Assembly: GCA_965263335.1 (NCBI GenBank) | Contig: CBDHHE010000001.1 | Coordinates: forward strand, 186,001 to 250,000 | Source: Thermohalobaculum sp965263335 | GTDB taxonomy: Bacteria; Pseudomonadota; Alphaproteobacteria; Rhodobacterales; Rhodobacteraceae | Reading direction: 5' to 3' | Length of the DNA stretch: 64,000 bases | Shown: one piece after another, positions 11,003-20,117 of the stretch | How the letters are laid out: every line of letters starts with the position of its first letter | How positions within the stretch are numbered: position 1 is the first letter of the stretch | Notes under the pieces: model-generated | Databases searched by the model: none | Told to the model about the DNA's origin: nothing | What the model saw: the letters and a program-made list of their open reading frames with translations, nothing else | Program-made: the position numbers and the translations under genes

Positions 11003-11773
11003 TCAAGAGCGCGAGAGACTAAACTTCAGCAAATTCGACAACCTGCCGGTCTGCTCGGCGCCGAGCACGCCACAGTTTTCGGGCGCTTCCTCCCCAACGC
11101 GATGGCGCATGCAGTAGTCAAAGCTGCCCATGTCCAGATTGAGTGCGGCGGTTGGGGCGAACTCGGCTTGCAGCTGGGCTGCCGCATCGTAAAGCGTCAG
11201 CGCCTGTGCGGTCTGAAAAATCCCAAAGCCCGAGCCATCGGTGAAGAGTATCCGGCGTACATGTTCCGGCGCATCTTCCACAGGTCTGAGATCGAGCGTC
11301 CCATCGTAGATCAGAAGATGGCTCTGGATCACGGACAAACCGTGCTCGGCGGCGTCACTCCCAAAGCGTCGGCGCTGCCCGGGATTGGTGAGGTCATAGG
11401 TGGTCTGATCACCGGGTACGGCCTCGCGGCGATGGATTGCGAGGCTTCCGTCGGCCGGATCGATCACCAGAACTCCGTCCATTCTCGCAAGGTTGGGGTT
11501 GATGACCTTGGCATCGTCGATGAAGAGACCCACGGGGTTCGGCAATCCCTCGTCGCGCGTGTCCTTGCCGGTGTAGCCGCCGGTGACCAGAAGCGCCTCG
11601 GCCGCGCCGTCCAGAAGCGAAAGCTGCGCCTCTTCCTCGGGCAGCGTGATCAGTTCCACGCCGGCTCTGCCCCAGCAACTGTGGAAGAGCAGGAGCCCGC
11701 CGGGATCAGGACAGGCGTGCGCCGGGCAAGACAGCGCGGCGATCGCGAGCGCCAGTAAGCCGTGCCCGGTCAT
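11003..11773 (-). CDS. Phosphodiester glycosidase (NAGPA-domain) family protein, exported
   Basis: 256 residues with a signal peptide ending near AHACPD. VTGGYTGKDTRDEGLPNPVGLFIDD, GVLVIDPADGSLAI, VIQSHLLIYDG and the near-terminal ALNLDMGSFDY correspond in order to the NAGPA domain (N-acetylglucosamine-1-phosphodiester alpha-N-acetylglucosaminidase fold), also seen in exopolysaccharide-linked proteins. Its start overlaps the stop of the upstream permease gene by four bases (ATGA), placing it last in the polyamine-type ABC operon. Its role there is unknown. Confidence 0.72.
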   Translation of the reverse strand: MTGHGLLALAIAALSCPAHACPDPGGLLLFHSCWGRAGVELITLPEEEAQLSLLDGAAEALLVTGGYTGKDTRDEGLPNPVGLFIDDAKVINPNLARMDGVLVIDPADGSLAIHRREAVPGDQTTYDLTNPGQRRRFGSDAAEHGLSVIQSHLLIYDGTLDLRPVEDAPEHVRRILFTDGSGFGIFQTAQALTLYDAAAQLQAEFAPTAALNLDMGSFDYCMRHRVGEEAPENCGVLGAEQTGRLSNLLKFSLSRS

Positions 11774-12675
11774 TGCGGTGTCATGCCGCGGAGCCTTTCG
11801 CTTCTGCGGCGGAGCATCTCGACGGTTGTCAGAAGCGCGATCGAGATGATCACCAGAATGGTTGCGACAGCCAGAATCGTGGGTGAAATCTGCTCGCGAA
11901 TGCCGGAGAACATCTGCCTGGGGATCGTGCGCTGCTCGACGTCGGCCATTTGCAGTACAATGACCACTTCGTCAAACGAAGTGATGAAGGCAAAGAGCGC
12001 GCCCGAGATCACACCCGGCAGGATCAGCGGCATCTGAACCTTGAAGAAAGTGGTCACGGGTCCTGCGCCCATCGAAGCCGCCGCACGCACCAAAGACTTG
12101 TCAAAGCCCACCAGCGTTGCCGTGACAGTGATGATCACGAACGGCGTGCCCAGAACCGCATGCGCAAGGATCAGTCCGACATAGGTCTTCGCGAGCCCAA
12201 CCTGGCTGAAGGAGTAGAAGAGACCCGACGCCGTGATCACCAACGGCACGATCATCGGCGAGATCAGCATCGCCATGATCGGACCTTTGTAAGGCATCTC
12301 GGACCGGCTGAGCCCGATTGCCGCCAACGTGCCGAGTGCGGTCGCGAGCAACGTCGCAAAGATGCCGATGAAGAAGCTGTTCTTGATCGATCGGACCCAC
12401 TGGGCATTCTGCCACATATCGGCCCACCAGCCCTCGATCGCATCTGGCGCAGCCATGCCGTTGCGCAGAATATCGGCGTACCAACGCGTCGAATAGGCCT
12501 CGGGGTCGAAGTCGAGCATGCCCTCTGTGAAGCTGAAATACGGCTCGACGTTGAAGCTGAGCGGCACCACGATGAGGATCGGCGCGATCAGAAACAGAAA
12601 GATCAGTCCGCAGATCACACGGAAGCTGTAGTACCAGACCCGCTCACCCGTGGAGGCATATGGAGGCAATGCCAT
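11770..12675 (-). CDS. ABC transporter permease, polyamine type (PotC-like)
   Basis: 301 residues with about six membrane helices. The EAA loop near residue 200 reads AASMGAGPVTTFFKVQMPLILPGVISG, as in inner-membrane permeases of spermidine/putrescine and related importers. Second permease gene of the operon; four bases separate it from the stop of the upstream permease gene, and it overlaps the NAGPA-like gene by four. Confidence 0.9.
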   Translation of the reverse strand: MALPPYASTGERVWYYSFRVICGLIFLFLIAPILIVVPLSFNVEPYFSFTEGMLDFDPEAYSTRWYADILRNGMAAPDAIEGWWADMWQNAQWVRSIKNSFFIGIFATLLATALGTLAAIGLSRSEMPYKGPIMAMLISPMIVPLVITASGLFYSFSQVGLAKTYVGLILAHAVLGTPFVIITVTATLVGFDKSLVRAAASMGAGPVTTFFKVQMPLILPGVISGALFAFITSFDEVVIVLQMADVEQRTIPRQMFSGIREQISPTILAVATILVIISIALLTTVEMLRRRSERLRGMTPQ

Positions 12676-12679
12676 GGCC

Positions 12680-13942
12680 TTATCCCAGCTTCATGTTGTC
12701 GATCCCGACCACCCGGTCGTAGAGCCAGTAGCAGAACAGCACAAACACGAGCAGCACGATTCCGAGAGCGGCCGCGAGCGAGTAGTTCAGAGATCGGCGC
12801 ATGTGCTCATCGATGATGTTCGAGATCATGATCCCGTCCTGCCCACCCAGCAATGCGGGCGTGATGTAGTAGCCAATGGCCAGGATGAAAACGAGGATGG
12901 CCCCCGCTCCGATCCCTGGTACGGTGTTGGGGAAGTAAATTCGCCAGAACGCGGTCCAATTCGTCGCGCCCAGCGATTTGGCGGCGCGTACATATGTTGG
13001 CGGGATAGCCTTCATGACCGAGTAGAGCGGCAGCACCATGAACGGCAGCAGAATATGCGTCATCGCGATGAGAGTGCCGAGCTTGTTGTAGATCATCGAG
13101 AACCGCTGCTCGTCGGTCGTGATCCCGACCCAAACAAAAATGTCGTTGAGCGCCCCCTGCCCCTGAAGGATGGCGATCCACGACGTCGTGCGCACCAGGA
13201 TCGATGTCCAGAACGGTAACAGCACCAAGATCAGAAGGAGGTTCGAGGTGCGAACGGGCAGCTGCGCAAGCAGGTAAGCAATCGGGTATCCCAGCACCAG
13301 CGTCAGGAGCGTGACGACCAGCGATATCTCCAGGGTCCGCAGGAAAAGCTTCACGTGGATGCGCACCGCCTCGGGTTGCAGTGTGATGCCCCCGCCATCA
13401 TCGATCTTCAGGTCCAGCGCCTTGAGAAGGAACGACGTCGTGTAGGAATGCGACGCGCGCTTCATGGCGCGCCAGTACTCGATGTCGCCCCACTTCTTGT
13501 CGGCGTCGATCATCGCTTCCTTGTAGGGCGCCTCGAGCTTGTTGGCTCTCCGAAGGGTCTTTTTGAACAAGGACAGCGCGCCCGAGATTTCCCGGTTCAG
13601 ACGCGTCGCCACTTTGGTGGGCAGTGCCCGTTCGATTTCACGGGACTCGGTCAAGTCGGTGATCACCGCCGCATAGAGCGGTTCGTCAGGCAGCTCGGTC
13701 CCATCCCAAGTGGTCAGCAGCTCGGTCGTGCGCGGCATCCCCTGCGCAAACTGGTCGTTGTGAAAGCCCTGGAACAACAGGTAGGCGATCGGCAGAAAGA
13801 AGAATGTAAAGATGAACGCGAGGAGAGGGGCAACCAAGCCGAAGGCGCGGAACCGGCTCACCCTCATGGCGCGTGCGAGACGTGACTTCAGAGGTGTGCC
13901 ATCGGCAGCAAGGATTGGGCCTGTTTCCGGCACGTCCTTCAT
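12680..13942 (-). CDS. ABC transporter permease, polyamine type (PotB-like, long N-terminal periplasmic loop)
   Basis: About 420 residues from ATG 13942 (a TTG at 13963 extends it by seven). One helix near residue 30 is followed by about 150 polar residues before the permease core, longer than PotB. EAA loop: AAKSLGATNWTAFWRIYFPNTVPGI near residue 320. The extended loop after the first helix occurs in a subset of alphaproteobacterial polyamine/opine-like permeases. Transcribed after the binding-protein gene, from which a strong hairpin separates it. Confidence 0.88.
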   Translation of the reverse strand: MKDVPETGPILAADGTPLKSRLARAMRVSRFRAFGLVAPLLAFIFTFFFLPIAYLLFQGFHNDQFAQGMPRTTELLTTWDGTELPDEPLYAAVITDLTESREIERALPTKVATRLNREISGALSLFKKTLRRANKLEAPYKEAMIDADKKWGDIEYWRAMKRASHSYTTSFLLKALDLKIDDGGGITLQPEAVRIHVKLFLRTLEISLVVTLLTLVLGYPIAYLLAQLPVRTSNLLLILVLLPFWTSILVRTTSWIAILQGQGALNDIFVWVGITTDEQRFSMIYNKLGTLIAMTHILLPFMVLPLYSVMKAIPPTYVRAAKSLGATNWTAFWRIYFPNTVPGIGAGAILVFILAIGYYITPALLGGQDGIMISNIIDEHMRRSLNYSLAAALGIVLLVFVLFCYWLYDRVVGIDNMKLG

Positions 13943-13977
13943 GTGATTGCTCGTCCCCTGCAAATGTCGAAATCGAA

Positions 13978-14003
13978 TGAGGGCTCCCGCGCGGGGGCCC
14001 TCA
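13978..14003 (-). terminator. Intercistronic hairpin after the binding-protein gene
   Basis: A 26-base near-perfect palindrome: TGAGGGC, one mismatch, CCCGCGCGGG, one mismatch, GCCCTCA. It lies 7 bases after the stop of the substrate-binding gene and before the permease. No T-run follows, so it more likely protects or attenuates the transcript than ends it. This lets the binding protein be made in excess, as known for the malE-malF type arrangement. Confidence 0.6.
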
Positions 14004-14009
14004 CGTGGC

Positions 14010-15092
14010 TTACTGAGCCAGCCAGGCGCTGAAACGCTCGTTCAGCTCGTCCTGATTGTCGGCCCAAAATTCGAACCCGTTCGCGATCGCGGTCTTGAAG
14101 TTGTCCGGCGCCGTCGGCATGTGTGGACCCATCTTCAAGTCGGGATTGTTGTGATACGAGCCGACCAGAGCCGAGGAAGACAGCCGGGCAGGTCCGTACG
14201 AAATCCAGGAGGCTTGTGCTGCAAGCTGTTCCGTTGCGGTCGAGAACTTGAGGAAGTCCAGTGCTGCTTCCTTGCCGGGTGCGCCTTTGGGGATCGCCCA
14301 CAGGTCAACGTCGAACACCTGAGCGTCCCAGACAATCTCGAACGGTTTGCCTTCGCTGGCCATCGCATTGAAGATGCGGCCATTGTAGGCGGTGGTCATG
14401 GTGACTTCGCCATCAGCGAGCAGTTGCGGCGGCTGTGCACCAGCCTCCCACCAGACCACGTCGGATTTGATCTTGTCCAGCATGGCGAATGCCTGATCGA
14501 CGCCTTCGGACGTTTCGAGAACATCATAGACATCAGCCGGTGCGACACCATCAGCGACGAGCGCCATCTCCATGATCGCCTTGGGTGATTTCCGGATGCC
14601 GCGCTTGCCGGGGAATTTCTCCAGGTCGAAGAAGTCGGCAATCGTCGTTGGACCTTCAGACATCTTCTCGGAATCGTAGGCAAAGATCGTCGACCACACG
14701 ATGTTGGCGACAGCGCACTCATGCAGCGCAAGTCCGATGAAGTCTTCGGTCGCAGGCGTTCCGTCCGGAGCGGGCGGCAGAATGCCGTGATCGATCGGCT
14801 CGAGCAGGCCCTCGTCGCAACCGCGGATCGCGTCCGACAGCTCCACATCGACGATGTCCCAGGTCACGTTGCCGGCTTCGACCTGTGCTTTGATCTCGGC
14901 CAGACCGCCGTTGTAGTCCTCGCTCACAATCTGCTTGCCGGTCTTCGCGATCCATGGCTTGTGATAGGCTTCGACTTGGCTCTTGGTGTAGGCGCCGCCC
15001 CAAGAGACGACAGTGATCGAGTCGGCTGCCAGCGCCGCGCCTGAGAAGGCGATCGCGCTTGCCGCTCCGATCAGGACAGTCTTGAGTTTCAT
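14010..15092 (-). CDS. ABC transporter substrate-binding protein, polyamine type (PotD/PotF-like)
   Basis: 360 residues with a signal peptide ending near GAALAADS. The start SITVVSWGGAYTKSQVEAYHKPW, then DIVDVELSD, and later AIPKGAPGKEAALDFLKFS are typical of family 1 spermidine/putrescine-like periplasmic binding proteins. It would hand a polyamine-like cation, or an opine-like compound, to the two permeases. The precise ligand is not readable from sequence. Confidence 0.88.
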   Translation of the reverse strand: MKLKTVLIGAASAIAFSGAALAADSITVVSWGGAYTKSQVEAYHKPWIAKTGKQIVSEDYNGGLAEIKAQVEAGNVTWDIVDVELSDAIRGCDEGLLEPIDHGILPPAPDGTPATEDFIGLALHECAVANIVWSTIFAYDSEKMSEGPTTIADFFDLEKFPGKRGIRKSPKAIMEMALVADGVAPADVYDVLETSEGVDQAFAMLDKIKSDVVWWEAGAQPPQLLADGEVTMTTAYNGRIFNAMASEGKPFEIVWDAQVFDVDLWAIPKGAPGKEAALDFLKFSTATEQLAAQASWISYGPARLSSSALVGSYHNNPDLKMGPHMPTAPDNFKTAIANGFEFWADNQDELNERFSAWLAQ

Positions 15093-15163
15093 CTTCCACT
15101 CTCCCTAGATTCGCCCGTGTCAGACCTCCCTGGCGCCCCCCGGGCAAGGAGCGCGAGGCAAGC

Positions 15164-16267
15164 TCACGCCGCGTCGAGCGCGCGGCAGTCTTCCGTCATC
15201 CACCCGATCGGCGTGACTTCGCCGACCTGGAGCACCGCGTGGGTGGCAGCGTTGGGAACCTTGACGATGAAGTCGTCGTGGCCTGCGACTTCCATCCGGC
15301 ACCTGATGTGATCGCCGAGATAGATCAACTCGACCACACGGCCTTCCATGCGGTTCGGCGCGCCACCCTCACCGATCAGCACGCGTTCCGGGCGGATCGA
15401 CAACATCGTGCGCTGTCCCTGCCCGCCGCAATTGACCGCAAGCGCGCTGACCTCGTCGCCCCCATCGATACTGACGCGCGCCTCGGTTCCGTTCAGCGCC
15501 GTGACCTCGCCACCGAGCTTGTTGTTTTCGCCGATGAACTGCGCGACGAATGCGTTCTCAGGGCGCTCGTAGAGGTCGGCAGGTGGCGCAAGCTGCTGGA
15601 CAATGCCGTCGTTGAACACCGCAATGCGATCCGACATGGTCAGCGCTTCGGACTGATCATGGGTCACGTAGACCACAGTCACACCAAGGCGTTCATGCAG
15701 ATGTTTGATTTCATACTGCATGTGCTCGCGAAGCTGCTTGTCGAGTGCGCCAAGCGGTTCGTCCATCAGCACCAGCTCGGGTTCGAAGACCAGCGCCCGC
15801 GCCAACGCCACGCGCTGTTGCTGCCCGCCCGAGAGTTGTGCGGGGCGGCGGCCGGCAAACTCGCCGGTGCCCATCTGCACCATGTCCAGAGCGCGCTGCA
15901 CCTTCGCGTCTGTGTCGGCCTTGCTCATGCCACGCACCTGCAACGGAAAGGCGAGGTTCTCGGCAATCGTCATGTGCGGAAACAGCGCATAGTTCTGGAA
16001 GACCATGCCAATCCCGCGCTTGTGGGGGGGGATGTTGTTGATCGGTCGACCGTCCAGCTTGATCTCGCCATGCGTTGCGGTCTCAAAACCTGCCAACATC
16101 ATAAGGCAAGTCGTCTTTCCCGACCCCGAAGGCCCGAGCATTGTCAGGAACTCTCCCTTTCCAATGCTGAGATTGAGATCCTTTACGACCAGCGTCTCGC
16201 CGTCATAACTCTTCTGAACTCGCTCGAACGCCACGAAAGTCTCGCGGGTCGCCACCTCTGTCATCAT
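15164..16267 (-). CDS. ABC transporter ATP-binding protein, polyamine type (PotA-like)
   Basis: 367 residues. Walker A GPSGSGKTT, signature LSGGQQQRVALARAL and Walker B LVLMDEPLGALD are all intact, with a C-terminal TOBE/OB regulatory part (about 280-360; MLSIRPERVLIGEG). First gene of the operon ATPase, binding protein, permease, permease, NAGPA-like. The start has two adjacent Met codons (16267, 16264). Confidence 0.93.
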   Translation of the reverse strand: MMTEVATRETFVAFERVQKSYDGETLVVKDLNLSIGKGEFLTMLGPSGSGKTTCLMMLAGFETATHGEIKLDGRPINNIPPHKRGIGMVFQNYALFPHMTIAENLAFPLQVRGMSKADTDAKVQRALDMVQMGTGEFAGRRPAQLSGGQQQRVALARALVFEPELVLMDEPLGALDKQLREHMQYEIKHLHERLGVTVVYVTHDQSEALTMSDRIAVFNDGIVQQLAPPADLYERPENAFVAQFIGENNKLGGEVTALNGTEARVSIDGGDEVSALAVNCGGQGQRTMLSIRPERVLIGEGGAPNRMEGRVVELIYLGDHIRCRMEVAGHDDFIVKVPNAATHAVLQVGEVTPIGWMTEDCRALDAA

Positions 16268-16458
16268 TTACCACCCTGCAGGATGAGGCGTCTGCCATCT
16301 TAACGATCAGATAATCACACTGCGGATGCGCCACACAACCCCCGGTGCAGCGATCCGATGGGCATACATCATGCAATTTCACGAGGTTCGGAGTCTTTTG
16401 CGCGAAAATTCATCACCTGGCGGACGCAAACGGACGACGTTCTGCGCCACAGAAAAAA

Positions 16459-16483
16459 TCGGCCGGGCAGGACCCGGCCGATC
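16459..16483 (-). terminator. Rho-independent terminator of the 16.5-17.1 kb gene
   Basis: On the minus strand ATCGGCCGGG and CCCGGCCGAT form a perfect 10-bp stem around a five-base loop, followed by six T. It lies 31 bases after the stop at 16514. Confidence 0.88.
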
Positions 16484-16513
16484 AAAGTCGGACTCAGACA
16501 CGCGTTGCGTGCG

Positions 16514-17098
16514 TTACGGTGCCAGAACGCGGAAGTGGAGCCACGGCGTGTACTCACGGCGCCGCTCCGCACCACACTCCAGCGCGACCTGGATCAGAAG
16601 CCTTGCCCGTCCCGGGTTCATGTACGGATGAACCTGGAGACTGAAAGACAAGGGTGTTGATGCCTCCACCCGTGGCAACTGGTCGATATCGATCTCAACC
16701 GAATGCCAGAGCCCCTGGGCATCCACCATGAATGCAGCCAGATCTCCTGCAATGCAGCCGTCTCGAAGCCAGATCACTGGGTCCAGCGTGACACGCACAA
16801 CCGACCCCGGTGCTCCATCCTCGACGGTGTGCCGCGCTCCGGGAAACTTCAGCACCGGGATCCCGGCAGTTTCCTTCGGAGCACCAGCATCAAGACGCGA
16901 CACCTTCGCCTCAAGATCGTCGAGACGTTCCGCTTGCGCCGCGATATGCTCAGGAATGCGCGTCAACTCGACAACGTGATCACGCGCCCAGAAGAGCGTG
17001 CTTGCAACAAAGGCGATCAGCAACCACTGGTCCCTGATCCCCTTGATGACGGTCCAGAACCCGTCAGACGGCTCGTTACTCACCTTTTCGGTGCTCAT
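16514..17098 (-). CDS. Membrane-anchored coiled-coil protein, unknown
   Basis: 194 residues from ATG 17098, which has a GTGGGGGG ribosome site; the frame is open for 44 codons more upstream without support. One membrane helix near residues 24-42 (WLLIAFVASTLFWA), then a short coiled coil (HIAAQAERLDDLEAKVSRLDAG). A C-terminal domain of about 125 residues looks beta-rich (VVRVTLDPVIWLRDGCIAGD, SFSLQVHPYMNPGRARLLIQV). No family recognised. It stands alone, with its own strong terminator. Confidence 0.65.
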   Translation of the reverse strand: MSTEKVSNEPSDGFWTVIKGIRDQWLLIAFVASTLFWARDHVVELTRIPEHIAAQAERLDDLEAKVSRLDAGAPKETAGIPVLKFPGARHTVEDGAPGSVVRVTLDPVIWLRDGCIAGDLAAFMVDAQGLWHSVEIDIDQLPRVEASTPLSFSLQVHPYMNPGRARLLIQVALECGAERRREYTPWLHFRVLAP

Positions 17099-17308
17099 TT
17101 TTGCCCCCCACTTTGCGTCATTGGAGCAAGCTCCATCCGCAACTTTTGAGCGCTTGATGCGCTCCTCGATTGACGGGGCGAAAAGACAGAATTGCCTGTA
17201 CCCCGCCAGTTCACGGCCACACAGCCGCACAGGGAGGCTAAGAACAAACCAACAATAAAGGATGAATTTGAGCTAATTCCAGACTAGTCGCGCGACCGAG
17301 GCCCGTTC

Positions 17309-17605
17309 TCAGTGTTCGCCATGGCTCTTCGAAAATGCGGCTTTCTGTTCGGCAGTCGCTTCCGACTGGTGCTTGTCGCGCCATTCATCGAACGGCATGC
17401 CATAGACAATCTCTCTGGCTTCCGCCTTGCCGAGTTCAACACCTTGCTCGGCGGCGGCTTCCTGATACCAGCGGCTCAGGCAGTTCCGACAGAACCCAGT
17501 CAGGTTCATCATGTCGATGTTCTGCACGTCGGTGCGCGTCCGAAGATGATCGCGAAGCCGACGATACACCGCAGCTTCCAGGGCCGTCTCATCGGGATTG
17601 CTCAT
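17309..17605 (-). CDS. DUF1244 family protein
   Basis: 98 residues from ATG 17605. YRRLRDHLRTRTDVQNIDMMNLTGFCRNCLSRWY and the GMPFDEWRDKHQ ending are the DUF1244 signature, a small soluble family with a conserved FCRNCL cysteine pair. Function unknown. It follows the N-formylglutamate amidohydrolase-like gene by 25 bases and is probably in its operon. The 210 bases between it and the next gene to the left (17099-17308) hold no recognised feature. Confidence 0.9.
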   Translation of the reverse strand: MSNPDETALEAAVYRRLRDHLRTRTDVQNIDMMNLTGFCRNCLSRWYQEAAAEQGVELGKAEAREIVYGMPFDEWRDKHQSEATAEQKAAFSKSHGEH

Positions 17606-17630
17606 CGTCTCACTCCTTGGTGTTCGATGC

Positions 17631-18425
17631 TCATATGGCGTCTGGCTTGGTCTTGCCAAGACGCATTTCTGCGATCGCCTCGATCAGAACCGGCGTCAGC
17701 CTGTCCGCCCAGTGCTGCTGTCCGCCGGGTTCCTCGATCAAGTCATTGCGGATCTCGATCAACACATGCGGCACGTCGCGCATCGTCCCATGCATGAACA
17801 TGCAATCGCCCTTCAGCTGGCCGGAGTAAGGCTCGTTGTCGCCGACAAACAGATCCGGTTCCTGCTGAAGCCGCGACAAGAGGGGCCTTACCAGTCGATC
17901 GTCCTCATCCCAGAGCAGACCGATGTGCCAGGGTCGGATCGCACGTCCACGAAACGCCGGGGTGAAGGAATGAAGTGATACCAGAACTGGTTCGTGCCCC
18001 GACGATTGGATGCGATCGATCGCCGCGTCGATCGATCGATGATAGGGCCGGTAGTAAGCGTCGAGACGGCGTTCGATCTCGGTTGCCCCTACCCCTCGAT
18101 TGCCCGGGATGATCGAGCCGTCATAGAGTTGCATGACAAGGGTCGGATCATCGGGCCCCCGGTTCGGATCGATCACGAGCCGCGAGAACGTCGAGAGCAC
18201 GGCCTCTGCATTCAGATTTGCGGCAAGGCCCAACGTGACACCGCGTGCGCCCACATCCCACGCAATGTGCCGCGCCATGTCCTCATCCGTCAGCCCGAGA
18301 TCACCGACTTCCGGCGGCACCGTGTTCGCAGCGTGATCACAAACGAACAAGAGCCCCTGGACCGCAGGGGTCGTATCACCTGCCGGAATGTGCTCGACCG
18401 GCTCAAAACTCGAAGTTGCGTCCAT
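17631..18425 (-). CDS. N-formylglutamate amidohydrolase family protein (HutG-like)
   Basis: 264 residues. FVCDHAANTVPPEVGDLGL, RHIAWDVGA, VIDPNRGPDD and LVSLHSFTPAFRG match the N-formylglutamate amidohydrolase family, Zn-dependent enzymes that split N-formylglutamate to formate and glutamate in histidine breakdown. No other histidine-utilisation gene is adjacent, so the real substrate may differ. The frame is open upstream into the divergent pyk gene, but the family match starts at the ATG at 18425. Confidence 0.85.
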   Translation of the reverse strand: MDATSSFEPVEHIPAGDTTPAVQGLLFVCDHAANTVPPEVGDLGLTDEDMARHIAWDVGARGVTLGLAANLNAEAVLSTFSRLVIDPNRGPDDPTLVMQLYDGSIIPGNRGVGATEIERRLDAYYRPYHRSIDAAIDRIQSSGHEPVLVSLHSFTPAFRGRAIRPWHIGLLWDEDDRLVRPLLSRLQQEPDLFVGDNEPYSGQLKGDCMFMHGTMRDVPHVLIEIRNDLIEEPGGQQHWADRLTPVLIEAIAEMRLGKTKPDAI

Positions 18426-18502
18426 GGGCCTCGTTCCCTGCGCGCCTGAGGTATCCACGGCTGTGGAGAGACGCAAGTGATTAACATTCTGGCCACCACT
18501 TG

Positions 18503-18531
18503 TTGAAACCGTCACACATTCACCGCATAGA
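18503..18531 (+). promoter_or_regulatory. Possible sigma-70 promoter of pyk
   Basis: TTGAAA (18503) and CATAGA (18526) are 17 bases apart, 40 bases upstream of the pyk ATG. The -35 is good and the -10 moderate. Confidence 0.35.
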
Positions 18532-18570
18532 TGCACGCGCCTGCGAGCATAGTCACCAGAAGGAGATCCG

Positions 18571-20019
18571 ATGCGCCGGGAACGGAACACCAAAATCGTC
18601 GCCACGGTCGGACCGTCCAGCTCGAGCCGCGAGATGCTTCGGGCGCTGTTCATGGCCGGAGTCGATGTCTTCAGACTGAACATGTCGCACGGCACGCACG
18701 AGGACTTCGCCGAGCGCCATCGCATCATCCGCGAGGTGGAACTGGAAGTCGACAGGCCGATCGGCATTCTTGTCGATCTACAGGGCCCCAAGCTGCGCGT
18801 TGGAAAGTTTGCCGACGGCAAGGCCGAACTGGAGAACGGTGCACCGTTCCGGGTTGATCTCGACGAAGCGCCCGGAGATGCGTCCCGGGTGAACCTGCCG
18901 CACCCCGAGATCTTTGCGTCGCTCGAGCCGGGCGCAACCCTGCTGGTCAACGATGGGAAGATTCGCCTCAAGGTCATCTCCTGCGACAAGCAGAGCGCCG
19001 ATTGCGAGGTCACCGTCGGCGGCACCATCTCGAACAACAAGGGCGTGAATGTTCCCGACGTGGTCCTGCCGCTCAAGGCGCTCACCGACAAGGACCGGGC
19101 AGATCTCAAGTTCGCGCTCACACTGGGGTTCGACTGGCTCGCACTCAGCTTCGTGCAACGGCCAGAAGACATCCTGGAAGCCCGTGAGCTTCTGCCCGAG
19201 CGGCGCCCCGGCATCATGATCAAGGTGGAGAAACCCTCTGCGGTCAAGCGCTTCGAGGAAATACTTCCTGTTGTCGATGCGGTGATGGTGGCGCGCGGCG
19301 ATCTCGGTGTCGAAATGATGAGCTGGGAGGTGCCGGCGATCCAAAAGCGCATGATCCGGCGCTGCCGTCAGGTGGGCAAGCCCGTCATCGTCGCGACACA
19401 GATGCTCGAGAGCATGATCGAGAACCCCCAGCCGACGCGCGCCGAGGTGTCGGACGTGGCGACCGCGATCTATGATGGCGCGGACGCTGTCATGCTTTCC
19501 GCAGAAAGTGCCGCCGGGCAGTACCCGGTCGAGGCGGTCTCGATGATGGAGAACGTTGCTCGGAATGTTGAGGGCGACCCCTTTTATCTCAATGCGATGA
19601 ACGCCGGCCTTGAGATTGCACGTACGTCCATCGCCGATGCGATCACGGCCGCCGCCCGTCAGGTTGCGGAGGCAACCAAGGTAAAAGCCATCTGCTGTTT
19701 CACCCATTCGGGTGCGACCGCCTACCTCGCCGCACGCGAGCGCCCTCGAGTGCCGATACTCGCCCTTACGCCCGTTGCACGCACGGCCCGCAGGCTGACG
19801 CTTGTGTGGGGACTGCACTGCAAAGTCGTCCCAGAGGTCGAGCGCTTCAAGTTGGCGGTCGTGAACGGCGCACGTGTGGCGCGCGAGGACGGGTTCGCAA
19901 CCGAAGATGACAACATCATCGTCACCGCCGGTGTGCCCTTCAACATGCCCGGAACGACAAACATTCTGCGCGTTGCCCCCTGCAACGAGCGCAAGATTTT
20001 CGAAGGCGGTATGGAGTAG
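18571..20019 (+). CDS. pyk: Pyruvate kinase
   Basis: 482 residues; converts phosphoenolpyruvate and ADP to pyruvate and ATP, the last step of glycolysis. N-terminus RRERNTKIVATVGPSS, the GTISNNKGVNVPDV block, catalytic-Lys region IMIKVEKPSAVKRFEEI, metal/phosphate segment VMVARGDLGVEM and DGADAVMLSAESAAGQYP are all present. The ATG at 18571 follows AAGGAGAT at ideal spacing. Monocistronic; divergent from the amidohydrolase gene. Confidence 0.97.
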   Translation: MRRERNTKIVATVGPSSSSREMLRALFMAGVDVFRLNMSHGTHEDFAERHRIIREVELEVDRPIGILVDLQGPKLRVGKFADGKAELENGAPFRVDLDEAPGDASRVNLPHPEIFASLEPGATLLVNDGKIRLKVISCDKQSADCEVTVGGTISNNKGVNVPDVVLPLKALTDKDRADLKFALTLGFDWLALSFVQRPEDILEARELLPERRPGIMIKVEKPSAVKRFEEILPVVDAVMVARGDLGVEMMSWEVPAIQKRMIRRCRQVGKPVIVATQMLESMIENPQPTRAEVSDVATAIYDGADAVMLSAESAAGQYPVEAVSMMENVARNVEGDPFYLNAMNAGLEIARTSIADAITAAARQVAEATKVKAICCFTHSGATAYLAARERPRVPILALTPVARTARRLTLVWGLHCKVVPEVERFKLAVVNGARVAREDGFATEDDNIIVTAGVPFNMPGTTNILRVAPCNERKIFEGGME

Positions 20020-20047
20020 GCTGGCGTTTGGAAAACGATCAGCCTAC
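20016..20047 (+). terminator. Weak stem-loop after pyk
   Basis: GTAGGCTG (20016-20023, spanning the pyk stop) and CAGCCTAC (20040-20047) form an 8-bp stem with a 16-base loop. There is no T-run, so termination is uncertain. Confidence 0.3.
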
Positions 20048-20117
20048 GGACAGACGAGAGCAACCGTGGACGACGGCTCCCTGCCCGCTTGTCCCCTTTT
20101 GCGAGCCACGTTTCTGA

